Assembly (NCBI GenBank): GCA_002404055.1
Contig: DHIZ01000144.1
Coordinates: 1-24,646 of the forward strand
From: Chloroflexi bacterium UBA4733
Lineage (GTDB): Bacteria; Chloroflexota; UBA4733
Length of the DNA: 24,646 nt
Direction: 5' to 3'
In this document: piece by piece, positions 8,715 to 16,171 of the stretch
How the letters are laid out: each line of letters starts with the position of its first letter
Position numbering within the stretch: position 1 is the first letter of the stretch
The notes under the pieces: generated by a model
Told to the model about the DNA's origin: nothing
Database searches by the model: none
The model's input: the letters and a program-made list of their open reading frames with translations, nothing else
Made by a program: the position numbers and the translations under genes

Positions 8715-9950
8715 TCAACTAAAGAGGCGCGGCACATGCCGCTTCAAGGATTCCGGCAGCAAGATTTCGAGGGCGTCGTCGGCAGTGACGAGCCCCAGCA
8801 TTCGTCCGTTGGCGTCCGTTACGGGCAGGGCCAGGAGGTTGTACTCCGTCATGATGCGCGCCACCTCCGTCGCTGAGGTCTCGGGCTGCACGGTTCGCAG
8901 GGCACGCCGCATGTAGGCCCGGAGCGCCTGATCGGGCTCGGCCAGGAGCAGGTCCCGTAAGGAGACCACGCCGGCGAGGCGCTGATTATCCGGGTCGTCC
9001 ACCACGTAAACGTAGTAGACGAGGTCCGGTTTGTCGAGTTGACCCCGGATGTATTCGATCGCCTGGCGGGTGGTTTCATGTTCCAGCGCGATCACGAAGT
9101 CCGTCGTCATGATGCCGCCGGCGGAGTGCTCCGAATAGCTCAGGAGCAGTTTGACATCGGCCGATTCGTCAGCATCCATGCGGGCGATCAGGTCGTCCGC
9201 CTGCGCCCTCGGCATGTCGTCCAGCAGGTCCGCCGCGGCGTCCGGCGCCATCTCGCCAAGGATGTCGGCAGCACGTTCCGCCGGCAGCGCCTCCAAAATG
9301 TCGAGCTGATGATGGGCTTCGATCTCTTCCATTGTGTCGGCGGCCGTCGCCGTGTCCAGGGACTTCATCAGTTCCGCCCCTTGTGGATAGGCGAGGGAAT
9401 CAACGATGCGGGCGATGTCCGAAGGATGCAGTTTGGCCAACTGGTCGTGCGGGATGTTCAGGAGCACTTCCGGTACTTGCGTGGCAAGCGGTTCGACGAC
9501 CGCCCAGTCGACGATCTCCGCCCCGAGGCCGCCGACGAACCGTCGCGGTCCCAAGCGGCGGAGCATACCCTTGGCACTGATATCAATGCCCGTCAGGCGC
9601 CAGTCGCCATCGACCGACTTGAGCTCGGCGTCATTGACCCGCACGACGCGTACGCCGTTGAGGTCAACCAGTTGCCGGTCCAGAATGTCGTGCTCCAGCA
9701 GCACCTCTCCCGCACGGCGCTCAAACTCCCCTTCGGGCAGCGCCGTCAGTCGCAACTGGGCGCTGTTCGCGTCCAGCGACTCGACATCCCGCATGGACAC
9801 GAACCGGTCACGCTTCTCGGCCCGGACCACGAGGCCGCGCACGAGCGGGTGCCCGGCCTCCTCCAGGCCAACCACGACATCCCGCAGGGACCCGAGTCGT
9901 TCACCGGCGGCGCCGCTGACCGGCCGTCCGACGAGTTGGGAGATGAACAG
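8715..9950 (-). CDS. PRC-barrel / MgtE-N / double-CBS protein (soluble MgtE-like sensor)
   Basis: About 411 residues and no membrane helices. Order: PRC-barrel-like N-terminus at about 1-80 (ISQLVGRPV, GSLRDVVV), possibly a second PRC-like repeat at 85-165, MgtE_N superhelix at about 168-275 (LHPSDIARIVDSL, ILGEMAPDAAADLLDDM), then two CBS domains at about 278-340 (AGGIMTTDFV) and 345-400 (LALPVTDANGRMLGLVTADDALE). In the Mg2+ channel MgtE, the N and CBS domains gate the pore according to cytosolic Mg2+; here the pore is missing. The frame extends to a TTG at 10106, but the family-like N-terminus begins at a CTG at 9950 with AGGAGG six bases upstream, so I place the start there. First gene of a pair with the Nramp gene. 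Confidence 0.85.
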   Translation of the reverse strand: MFISQLVGRPVSGAAGERLGSLRDVVVGLEEAGHPLVRGLVVRAEKRDRFVSMRDVESLDANSAQLRLTALPEGEFERRAGEVLLEHDILDRQLVDLNGVRVVRVNDAELKSVDGDWRLTGIDISAKGMLRRLGPRRFVGGLGAEIVDWAVVEPLATQVPEVLLNIPHDQLAKLHPSDIARIVDSLAYPQGAELMKSLDTATAADTMEEIEAHHQLDILEALPAERAADILGEMAPDAAADLLDDMPRAQADDLIARMDADESADVKLLLSYSEHSAGGIMTTDFVIALEHETTRQAIEYIRGQLDKPDLVYYVYVVDDPDNQRLAGVVSLRDLLLAEPDQALRAYMRRALRTVQPETSATEVARIMTEYNLLALPVTDANGRMLGLVTADDALEILLPESLKRHVPRLFS

Positions 9951-9967
9951 CGAAGTCCTCCTCGTCT

Positions 9968-9995
9968 CCGGCAAGCTACCGGAACCGGTTGCCGG
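9968..9995 (-). promoter_or_regulatory. Leader hairpin just upstream of the MgtE-N gene ribosome-binding site
   Basis: On the minus strand a two-part hairpin forms: an outer stem CCGGCA/TGCCGG encloses an inner stem ACCGG/CCGGT with a TT loop and an AGCT bulge on the 3' side. It ends shortly before the AGGAGG of the downstream gene. It could influence translation, but no Mg2+ riboswitch signature was recognised. A TATACT sequence at 10071-10066 (minus strand) could be a promoter -10 box, with no clear -35. Confidence 0.35.
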
Positions 9996-10142
9996 GTATG
10001 CAAGATATGTGCCGGCGAACGCTCCCTTTGGCGCAGCCGGAACGTCGGGAGCTCGTGCGTGGCGTAGTATACGGACCCTGCGGCGCCGCGCCTGGCCTGC
10101 TGGCAATGATACGATACTGCCCTGGACGCCGCTGGCCCGTCG

Positions 10143-11195
10143 TTACAGGAACGAACTCAGTGGCAGCGCCACCTCGCAGCCGGAGGCCATAGACATTCGA
10201 CCCGCTTCCAGTATCTCCTGGGCATCGCGAGACACCTGGACGCTCACCAGGTCCGCGAAAGGCTCACCGGTGATCAGTTGGTGCGCGAAATAGGCCGGAC
10301 CGGAGCGAAAGTGATCCGGCAGCGCCGGAGCAGTGACGACCTCGGGCTCTCGGGGTTTGTCCTGCCGGGCAATCGAGAGTTCCGCCGGGCCGGTGACCGC
10401 GATGGCGCCTTCGCTGCCGTAGATCATCAACGGCACGCGCACGGGCGTGGCAGGTTGTGTCCAGGTGCCTTCGCAAACCGAGTGACCCTGCTGATAGCGC
10501 AAAACCAGGATGGCGTTGTCCTCGACGGTAAAGAACTGCTTGGAGTAGCGTCCGCCGATGCCGGAGACGCGGCTCGGCTGCCCCATGATCCAACGACTGA
10601 TGGCCGCCCCGTAACTGCAGAAGTCGACAAGTGCGCCGCCGCCGTTCATATCCCGCTCGATCAGCCAGCCCCAGCCCACCCGACCCACGGGGCCACCTTG
10701 GGCATAGCCCTCCGGCGGTCCGCCGTGGCCGGCCCGGTTGTGTACCTGCCAAACCTTACCAATTCGCCCCTCGTCCACGCACCGTTTGGCGTGGTGAATC
10801 GCCGGTTGCCAGTTGGTAGGCCAGTTGATCATGAGGCGAGTGCCGGCGCGGGCTGCCGTGGTACACATCCGCTCGGCCAGTTCCAACGTGGCGGCCATCG
10901 GCTTCTCTTTCATGACGTGGACGCCGCGCCGCGCGGCATCAGCGACGACGTCGACCGCTGCACGATTATCCGCGCAGGTGACGATGGCCTCAGGGTGTCC
11001 AGCATCATAGAGTTCGTCCGCTGTGGCATAGGTCGCCAGCCCAGAAAACTGCTGGGCGTGGTGGCCCCGCAGTTCGGCGTCCGCTTCGGAGAGACCGACA
11101 ACCTCGATCTCCGGGCACTCCAACGCGGCACGTAACAGGCCACCCAGATGCATGTGGGCGGCACTGACGAAGCCAAGACGAATACGCTGCTGCAC
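10143..11195 (-). CDS. Gfo/Idh/MocA-family oxidoreductase (AHMH subtype)
   Basis: A 350-residue NAD(P)-dependent sugar or polyol dehydrogenase. N-terminal Rossmann domain at about 1-120 with LGFVSAAHMHLGG where most members have GxIGxGxxA, and the cofactor/substrate loop KEKPM (E97-K-P). C-terminal alpha/beta domain at about 125-350 with INWPTNWQPA and GGGALVDFCSYGAAISRW, where Asp191 and Tyr195 occupy the usual catalytic D/H-x3-D region. GTG start at 11195 with GAGGAG about eight bases upstream. It shares the unusual AHMH, NWPT and D-[FY]-C-x-Y-G-A features with the gene at 17058-18173, so the two are close paralogues. Lies downstream of a second Gfo gene in the same direction. The substrate is unknown. 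Confidence 0.88.
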   Translation of the reverse strand: MQQRIRLGFVSAAHMHLGGLLRAALECPEIEVVGLSEADAELRGHHAQQFSGLATYATADELYDAGHPEAIVTCADNRAAVDVVADAARRGVHVMKEKPMAATLELAERMCTTAARAGTRLMINWPTNWQPAIHHAKRCVDEGRIGKVWQVHNRAGHGGPPEGYAQGGPVGRVGWGWLIERDMNGGGALVDFCSYGAAISRWIMGQPSRVSGIGGRYSKQFFTVEDNAILVLRYQQGHSVCEGTWTQPATPVRVPLMIYGSEGAIAVTGPAELSIARQDKPREPEVVTAPALPDHFRSGPAYFAHQLITGEPFADLVSVQVSRDAQEILEAGRMSMASGCEVALPLSSFL

Positions 11196-11278
11196 GCTGT
11201 GCTCTCCTCTTTATCCAACGCTTGAGTTCCAAAGGCCGGGGCCGCCCGATACGAACCCCTGCGCCTACCACTGGGAAG

Positions 11279-12337
11279 TTACCGCGGCAACGGTAGCCGG
11301 ACCCGCTGCCCCGTTTCGGCGGAAAGGTACATGGCCTGAATGAGCTCCAGCGCATCCCTGCCGTCAGCTCCGGTCATCACCAGCGGCGTACCGTCGAGCA
11401 CTGCGGCGACCAGATGATCGAGCTTCCGATAGTGCTGGTCGGCCAGCGGTAGCTCACGGAAGGGGAGCTTGCGCCAGCCTTGCAGGTAGTCGGGATCGCT
11501 CGATTTGGAAGTGAAGACCAATGATCCGCCTTCGTCCGCCGATCGCATGACGAACGAGCCCTCGGTCCCGTCGATAGATGTGTAGCCGTGGCCGGCGAGG
11601 CCGGCCCAGGTGCTGTACCACACGCCCACCGCGCCACTGGCAAATTCCAGGGTGGCAACGCCGGTGTCCTCTACCTTGACGTCGTGGATCATCTTGCCGG
11701 CGGCAGTGTACTCATGGCGAAAAGCGCGCGTCACCGCCTGCACGGCGCTGACCGGGCCCGCCAGCCAGTTGAACATGTAGGCGGTGTAGATGCCCCAGTC
11801 CATCAGCACGCCGCCCCCGGCGAGATCCTTGTCGAGGAACCAGGGCTGGGGTAGGGCTGCCCGACCGGTGGATACCACGTTCATGGCCATCATCTGGCCG
11901 ATGGCGCCTTCATCAAGGATGCGCTTGGACGTTTCCCAGAGGCGGCTGAAGCGCGATTGATAGCCCATGGTAAACAAAACGCCGGCTTGCCTGGACGCTT
12001 CCACCATGGCGTCGGCTTCCGCCAGCGTCCGGGCAATCGGCTTTTCGCAGAGGACGTGTTTTCCGGCGCGCATCGCGGCAAGCGCCGGCTCCGCGTGGGC
12101 GAAGACAGGCGTCGTGATGCTCACGGCCTCCACATCATCCCGTGCCAGCAGTTCACGGTAGTCCTCGTAGTAGGCGTCGACCTTCCACCGTTCAGCAGTG
12201 GCCCGCGCTCGCTCGCGGTCGACATCGGCGACAGCCACGACCTGCACTCGGGGGTTCCGTTTGTAGTTCGGCAGGTGGGCGCCGTTGGCTATCCCGCCGC
12301 AGCCGATGACCCCCACGCCCAATTGTCGTGCCGGCAT
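11279..12337 (-). CDS. Gfo/Idh/MocA-family oxidoreductase
   Basis: A 352-residue dehydrogenase with a classical Rossmann motif GVGVIGCGGIANGAHLP (7-23), acidic D38/D40 after strand 2 (favours NAD), and CEKP at 97-100. The C-terminal domain has GGGVLMDWGIYTAYMFNW (174-191), with D180 and Y184 in the catalytic region. This resembles the subgroup that includes glucose-fructose oxidoreductase and dihydrodiol dehydrogenases, which use Tyr in place of His. ATG 12337; the upstream Shine-Dalgarno is weak (AAGATAG). 83 bases separate it from the next Gfo gene downstream, so probably one operon. Divergent from the dehydratase gene at 12562. Specificity cannot be assigned. Confidence 0.9.
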   Translation of the reverse strand: MPARQLGVGVIGCGGIANGAHLPNYKRNPRVQVVAVADVDRERARATAERWKVDAYYEDYRELLARDDVEAVSITTPVFAHAEPALAAMRAGKHVLCEKPIARTLAEADAMVEASRQAGVLFTMGYQSRFSRLWETSKRILDEGAIGQMMAMNVVSTGRAALPQPWFLDKDLAGGGVLMDWGIYTAYMFNWLAGPVSAVQAVTRAFRHEYTAAGKMIHDVKVEDTGVATLEFASGAVGVWYSTWAGLAGHGYTSIDGTEGSFVMRSADEGGSLVFTSKSSDPDYLQGWRKLPFRELPLADQHYRKLDHLVAAVLDGTPLVMTGADGRDALELIQAMYLSAETGQRVRLPLPR

Positions 12338-12427
12338 AATTTGCTATCTTTCTGTGCTTGCAACTGCAACTCCGATTGGGAATAGTAGCAGAGGGACGAC
12401 GTTGCAAGAAGGAAGTGACTGCGAAAG

Positions 12428-12459
12428 GGGACAGGGCCGCAGACCGCAGTCGCGGCCCT
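12428..12459. repeat. Dispersed GC-rich hairpin repeat, copy 1
   Basis: Begins GGGACAGGGCCGC. The outer stem AGGGCCGC (12433-12440) pairs with GCGGCCCT (12452-12459). Inside, GAC and GTC pair around a CGCA loop, with one unpaired A on the 5' side. A second copy lies at 21521-21551 with the same architecture. It sits in the spacer between the divergent Gfo and dehydratase genes. Confidence 0.75.
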
Positions 12460-12561
12460 GAATATCGCGGCGCATCGAAGTGGTCGCTAGCCGTAGCTGT
12501 CGGCTATCATCATGCTGTACCCGCGCACGGTACATCGCACGGTGGCAGTGAGAAGAACTAC

Positions 12562-13677
12562 ATGAAGATCGAGAAAATTACGCCATTCCTGGTGGACCGG
12601 TGCTTGCTCGTTCGAGTATACACCGACGAGGGTATCGTCGGTACCGGGGAGGCGGGGTTGTGGGCGCACCACCGAATGGTCTACACGGCGATCAACGAGC
12701 TCAGCGAGTACTTTGTCGGCCAGGACCCCTCACGCATCGAACACCATTATCAGGTGGTGTCGCGCGACACGCACTTCAGTGGCGCGGTGCTCAGCGCCGC
12801 CCTCAGCGCGATTGACGTTGCGCTGTGGGACATCCTCGGAAAGTCGGTGGGTAAACCAGTCTACCAATTGCTGGGTGGTAAGGTGCGCGACAAGGTCCGC
12901 GTCTTCGCCAACGTGACCGGCGACACGCTGGAGCAGTGCGCCGACAGCGCCAGGCAGAGCGTCGAGCAAGGCTATACATCGCTGCGCACGACACCCTTTT
13001 TCCCGCAGTGGGAGCGGCAGCCCGCCAGCAAGGTTATCGGCGATGCTGTGGCGATCGTGCGAGCCATCCGTGAGGCCGTCGGTGACGCGGTCGATCTGGG
13101 ACTGGAGATCCACCGCAACCTGAGGCCGACCGAGGCCATCCTGCTGGCCGGGGAGCTGGCGGCCTACCGCATCCTCTACTACGAGGACCCGTTAGCGCCG
13201 GAGAGCCTGGAAGCCTTGCGCTACGTGGCGCAACATATCCAGATTCCCATCGCCACCGGCGAGCGCTTCCACACGCTTTACCAATTTGCCGAACTGCTGA
13301 CCACCCGCACGGTCAGTATGATCCGGCCGGACCTCTCGCTGGCCGGTGGCTTTACCCAGGGCAAGAAGATCGCCGCGCTGGCGGAGGCCGCCTTCGTCGG
13401 CGTCTTCCCTCACCTCATGGGCAGTCCCGTGAACATGGCGGCCTTCCTCCAACTGGACGCCTCGCTGCCCAACTACGTGCTCCAAGAGAGTTACCCGGCG
13501 GCGGACGCCCTGAACGAGATCCTGGAGGAGCCGTTGCAGCGGGACGGTGGCTACGTGATCGTGCCTGATCGCCCCGGCATCGGCGTCGAGATCCGCGAGG
13601 ACAAGCTGAAGCAGTTTCCCTACCGACCACACACAATCAGCGGGAACTTTGGGGCGGATGGGGCGGTTGCCCATTAG
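12562..13677 (+). CDS. Mandelate racemase/muconate lactonizing-type enzyme (sugar-acid dehydratase-like)
   Basis: A 371-residue enolase-superfamily enzyme, probably dehydrating an aldonic or uronic acid. N-terminal capping domain at 1-115; barrel from about 120. Metal ligands are visible on successive strands: E182 (GLEIHR), E208 (YYEDP) and E234 (ATGERF). H184, D257 (IRPDLS) and H284 (VFPHLMGSP) are candidate acid/base residues. This layout recalls galactonate and mannonate dehydratases. The usual KxK on strand 2 is absent (SLRTTP, R142), so proton abstraction from that side would need another residue. ATG 12562 follows AGTGAGAAG; the frame is open further upstream, but only this start gives the family N-terminus MKIEKITPF. 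Divergent from two Gfo genes, convergent with the TIM-barrel gene. Confidence 0.88.
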   Translation: MKIEKITPFLVDRCLLVRVYTDEGIVGTGEAGLWAHHRMVYTAINELSEYFVGQDPSRIEHHYQVVSRDTHFSGAVLSAALSAIDVALWDILGKSVGKPVYQLLGGKVRDKVRVFANVTGDTLEQCADSARQSVEQGYTSLRTTPFFPQWERQPASKVIGDAVAIVRAIREAVGDAVDLGLEIHRNLRPTEAILLAGELAAYRILYYEDPLAPESLEALRYVAQHIQIPIATGERFHTLYQFAELLTTRTVSMIRPDLSLAGGFTQGKKIAALAEAAFVGVFPHLMGSPVNMAAFLQLDASLPNYVLQESYPAADALNEILEEPLQRDGGYVIVPDRPGIGVEIREDKLKQFPYRPHTISGNFGADGAVAH

Positions 13678-13708
13678 GAAAGGCGGCGCAGTCGGTGTGT
13701 CGAGGGCC

Positions 13709-13810
13709 GGCGACTGAAGTCGCGCCTAAGGCCGCGAAGCCCGCCTTCGCGGGCTGAGAACGAGTCCGCGAAGGCGGACTTGGCGTCGTGTAGCCGCGAC
13801 TTCAGTCGCC
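13709..13810. repeat. Nested palindromic element between convergent genes
   Basis: GGCGACTGAAGTCGCG at 13709-13724 is repeated as its exact reverse complement at 13795-13810. Between them are two smaller hairpins: AGCCCGC/GCGGGCT with a CTTC loop (13738-13755) and AGTCCGC/GCGGACT with a GAAG loop (13763-13780). The two inner hairpins are near reverse complements of each other and differ by a compensating C-G to T-A pair. It lies between the converging dehydratase and epimerase genes and could act as a bidirectional terminator or be a non-autonomous repeat. No T-tract is present. Confidence 0.8.
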
Positions 13811-13825
13811 AGGCGGGCGGACCAG

Positions 13826-14659
13826 TTAGGCTTCCCGCCTGAGCGCCGCCCGCAGGTGGCTTAATCCGCGGCGAAGCGCCTCCTCGCCGGGCTGCGCCAG
13901 GGCGATGCCATACCACAACGGAAACAGTTCCACGGACACGAAGCCGTCGTATCCCGTCGCCGTCAAAGCTTGCAGGAAGGCTGGAAAGTCGAGGTTGCCC
14001 TGGCCGGGCGCCTGGCGATTGCTATCCGCGACGTGGACATGCCGGATGCGAGTACCGCCGCCGGCCAACGCCGCCGCGAACGGCCCTTCCTCGATGCTCA
14101 GGTGGAACGTGTCGATGGTCAAGCCGAGGTTCCCATCGCTTGCCGCCGCCAGGAACTCCAGGCCTTCCTGAATGGTACGGCCCCAGTTGCACTCGAAGCG
14201 ATTGATGATCTCCACAGTTACCGACACACCCAGCGTGGCAGAGTACTCGCCCCACTGGCGGAATGCTTCCAGCGCGCGCGGATACCAGGTGTCCGGCAGC
14301 ATGCCGGCGGGGAAGTTGCGGGCTCCGGGGGAGCCGACCGTGACAGTCTGGCCGCCAATGTCGGCACAGAGATCGATCACCCGCAAGAGCTGATCGCGAC
14401 CGACCTGTCGCTCAGCCGGGTCATCCGCCAGGATGCGATGACCCGTCGCCGGCAGGCTGCCGTTCAAGCCTGCCACGGCCAGGTTGAGGTCCGCGCAGCG
14501 CCGGCGCAGGTCGCGACGCCGGTCCGGCGACGCATCCTGGGGCAGGAGCGTGCCGCTGACCAGAAACTCGACGCCATCGTAGCCGAGCGCGGCAATAGTA
14601 TCCACCGCTCCTTCCGCCCCGCGCTCCGTCAGGCAGGAGGTGACGGCGCTGAAACGCAT
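13826..14659 (-). CDS. Sugar epimerase/isomerase-like TIM barrel (AP-endonuclease-2 family)
   Basis: A 277-residue TIM-barrel protein resembling D-tagatose/D-psicose 3-epimerases. Metal ligands at the expected spacing: E150 (TVEIINR), D183 (TIDTFH), H209 (HVHVADSNRQAPG) and E244 (SVELF). H186 and R217 match residues that bind substrate in that family. Members include ketose 3-epimerases, 2-keto-inositol dehydratase and the lyases acting on 3-keto-glycosides, so the exact reaction is open. ATG 14659 is chosen (MRFSAVTSCL); a TTG at 14686 would overlap the upstream gene. It lies 16 bases downstream of a Gfo dehydrogenase gene, so the two form an operon and may act on the same compound in sequence. 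Confidence 0.88.
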   Translation of the reverse strand: MRFSAVTSCLTERGAEGAVDTIAALGYDGVEFLVSGTLLPQDASPDRRRDLRRRCADLNLAVAGLNGSLPATGHRILADDPAERQVGRDQLLRVIDLCADIGGQTVTVGSPGARNFPAGMLPDTWYPRALEAFRQWGEYSATLGVSVTVEIINRFECNWGRTIQEGLEFLAAASDGNLGLTIDTFHLSIEEGPFAAALAGGGTRIRHVHVADSNRQAPGQGNLDFPAFLQALTATGYDGFVSVELFPLWYGIALAQPGEEALRRGLSHLRAALRREA

Positions 14660-14675
14660 CACCGACCTACAGTCA

Positions 14676-15779
14676 TCAGAGAGCAATCGCCGAAGTACGA
14701 TCCGCCAGCGGGAACGGCAAGTCCTGCCCGGCCTGGCCGGAGCGATAGATGGCCTGGATGATCTCCACGGACTTGCGCCCCTCCTCGCCAGTCACAAGGG
14801 GCTGGCGATCCTGCACGATGGCGTCCAGGAAGTCCTCCAATTGCAACTGGTGGTAGGAGGTCACCGGGCGACCGCCGGAGGCCGACTCGAACATGAACTC
14901 GTCGCGCGCATTCTCTTCCTGATAGCGCTCCCGGCCCTCCTGCGTCTCGCCCGGAATCTCCCAGACATCGTTGAGGCCGACGCGCCCTTCCGGCTGCTCC
15001 GTGACGGAGGCCCAACCGCCGTTGCTGCCGTAAATCACAATCCGGGCGAAGCTGTAGTGTGTCTTATCCGGCGAGACGCTGGTCTCGATGGTCCCCAGCG
15101 CGCCGTTCTGGAACTTGATTGCGGCGACCGCCGTATCTTCCACTTCGATATATGGGTGCGTCAGGTTACTCCAGCGGCCGCTCAGGCTGGCGATCGGCCC
15201 CATGTACCACTGGAACATGTCGATGGCGTGCACCGCCTGGTTCACCAGCACGCCGCCCCCTTCGCTGGCCCACATGCCCCGCCAGGCGTCACGCGCGTAG
15301 TACTCCGGCGGCCGCGAGAAGCGCACGGTGCAACTGCCGAGCACCGGCGTACCCAGCTTGCCGGCGTCAATAGCAGCGCGCAGGCGCAGCGAAGCCGGCC
15401 AGAAGCGCCTCTGGAATATGACCGCCTGTTTGGTTCCCGCCTTCCGGGCGGCGGCAATGGCGCGGTCGCACTCGTCCAAGGTGATGCCCATCGGTTTCTC
15501 GGTGATGGCGTGGACGCCGTGCTCGGCCGCCAGTACCAGCAGCGGCGGGTGCAACAGATGCGGCGTGCAGATCGAGACCGCCTGCACGCCGGACTCCCGC
15601 AGCATCGTCGCCGGGTCGCTATATGCCGTCGCCCCGTACAGCTCGGCGAACTGCTGCGCCCGTTCGGGCAGTGCGTCGCAGACGGCAACGAGCTGTGCCT
15701 GTGGCAGAGTGGCATAAGCGGCGGCGTGACGCCGCGCGATGCCGCCACAGCCGATGATGCCGGTCTTCACCGTCGCCAT
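14676..15779 (-). CDS. Gfo/Idh/MocA-family oxidoreductase (classical H-x2-D type)
   Basis: A 367-residue NAD-dependent dehydrogenase. Rossmann motif KTGIIGCGGIARRHAAAY (5-22), D35 after strand 2, EKPMG at 94-98. The catalytic helix VLVNQAVHAIDMFQWYMG carries H184 and D187 in the arrangement typical of inositol 2-dehydrogenases and hexoside 3-dehydrogenases. This places it in the most canonical branch of the four Gfo proteins here. ATG 15779 has AAGGAG eight bases upstream; the frame is open to 15887, but the extra residues are not family-like. First gene of a pair with the epimerase-like gene, a combination also known from oxidative glycoside-cleavage loci (inference). Confidence 0.9.
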   Translation of the reverse strand: MATVKTGIIGCGGIARRHAAAYATLPQAQLVAVCDALPERAQQFAELYGATAYSDPATMLRESGVQAVSICTPHLLHPPLLVLAAEHGVHAITEKPMGITLDECDRAIAAARKAGTKQAVIFQRRFWPASLRLRAAIDAGKLGTPVLGSCTVRFSRPPEYYARDAWRGMWASEGGGVLVNQAVHAIDMFQWYMGPIASLSGRWSNLTHPYIEVEDTAVAAIKFQNGALGTIETSVSPDKTHYSFARIVIYGSNGGWASVTEQPEGRVGLNDVWEIPGETQEGRERYQEENARDEFMFESASGGRPVTSYHQLQLEDFLDAIVQDRQPLVTGEEGRKSVEIIQAIYRSGQAGQDLPFPLADRTSAIAL

Positions 15780-15886
15780 ATGAGGGTCTCCTTGATGTGA
15801 GATGCGCGGGCAGGGCGAACGAAGCGCCTCGCCAGATCGGCGGGAGTATAGCACCAACCGGGAAAAGACCCTCAACTGCCAACCCA

Positions 15887-16032
15887 CCCGCCCCTAAACG
15901 GGCGGGCTACGATCACGAAGCCTGCTGAAGCAGGCTGGGGGCCAAGGTCCGCGGTCGTGCAAGATGTCACCAAGTATGAGCCAGCCTCGTTGACGAGGCT
16001 TTGCATTCGTAGCCCGACGATAAATCGTCGGG
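15887..16032. repeat. Cluster of four short perfect hairpins
   Basis: Four stem-loops in 146 bases: CCCGCCC/GGGCGGG (15887-15906, 6-base loop), AGCCTGC/GCAGGCT with TGAA loop (15919-15936), AGCCTCG/CGAGGCT with TTGA loop (15983-16000), and CCCGACGA/TCGTCGGG with TAAA loop (16013-16032). All arms are perfect. Two outer C/G-type hairpins flank two AGCC-type ones. It occupies most of the 392-base spacer between the divergent Gfo and SDR genes; I see no other gene in that spacer. Confidence 0.8.
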
Positions 16033-16171
16033 TGGGCCGACGAACCAGAGGTCATTCGCCAACGGTAACGACTCTGCGATGCACCCCGGCCTCTCGTGCT
16101 AGATTGCTACCGGCGGTCACCAACTGACGAGCGCTGCTCGCGGCTTCGGTACCGGCGAAAGAGGAGGCAAC

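Noticed and set aside
9039..10067. Long plus-strand open frame opposite the MgtE-N/CBS gene
   Set aside because: Its translation is Arg/His-rich without domains, and the opposite strand encodes clear MgtE_N and CBS domains; it is a GC-rich antisense shadow.
9951..10142. M-box (Mg2+) riboswitch upstream of the MgtE-N gene
   Set aside because: The leader is about the right length, but I could not find the conserved M-box core sequences; only a local hairpin is visible.
15887..16032. CRISPR array
   Set aside because: The repeated units are hairpins with different arm sequences and irregular spacing, not identical direct repeats with uniform spacers.
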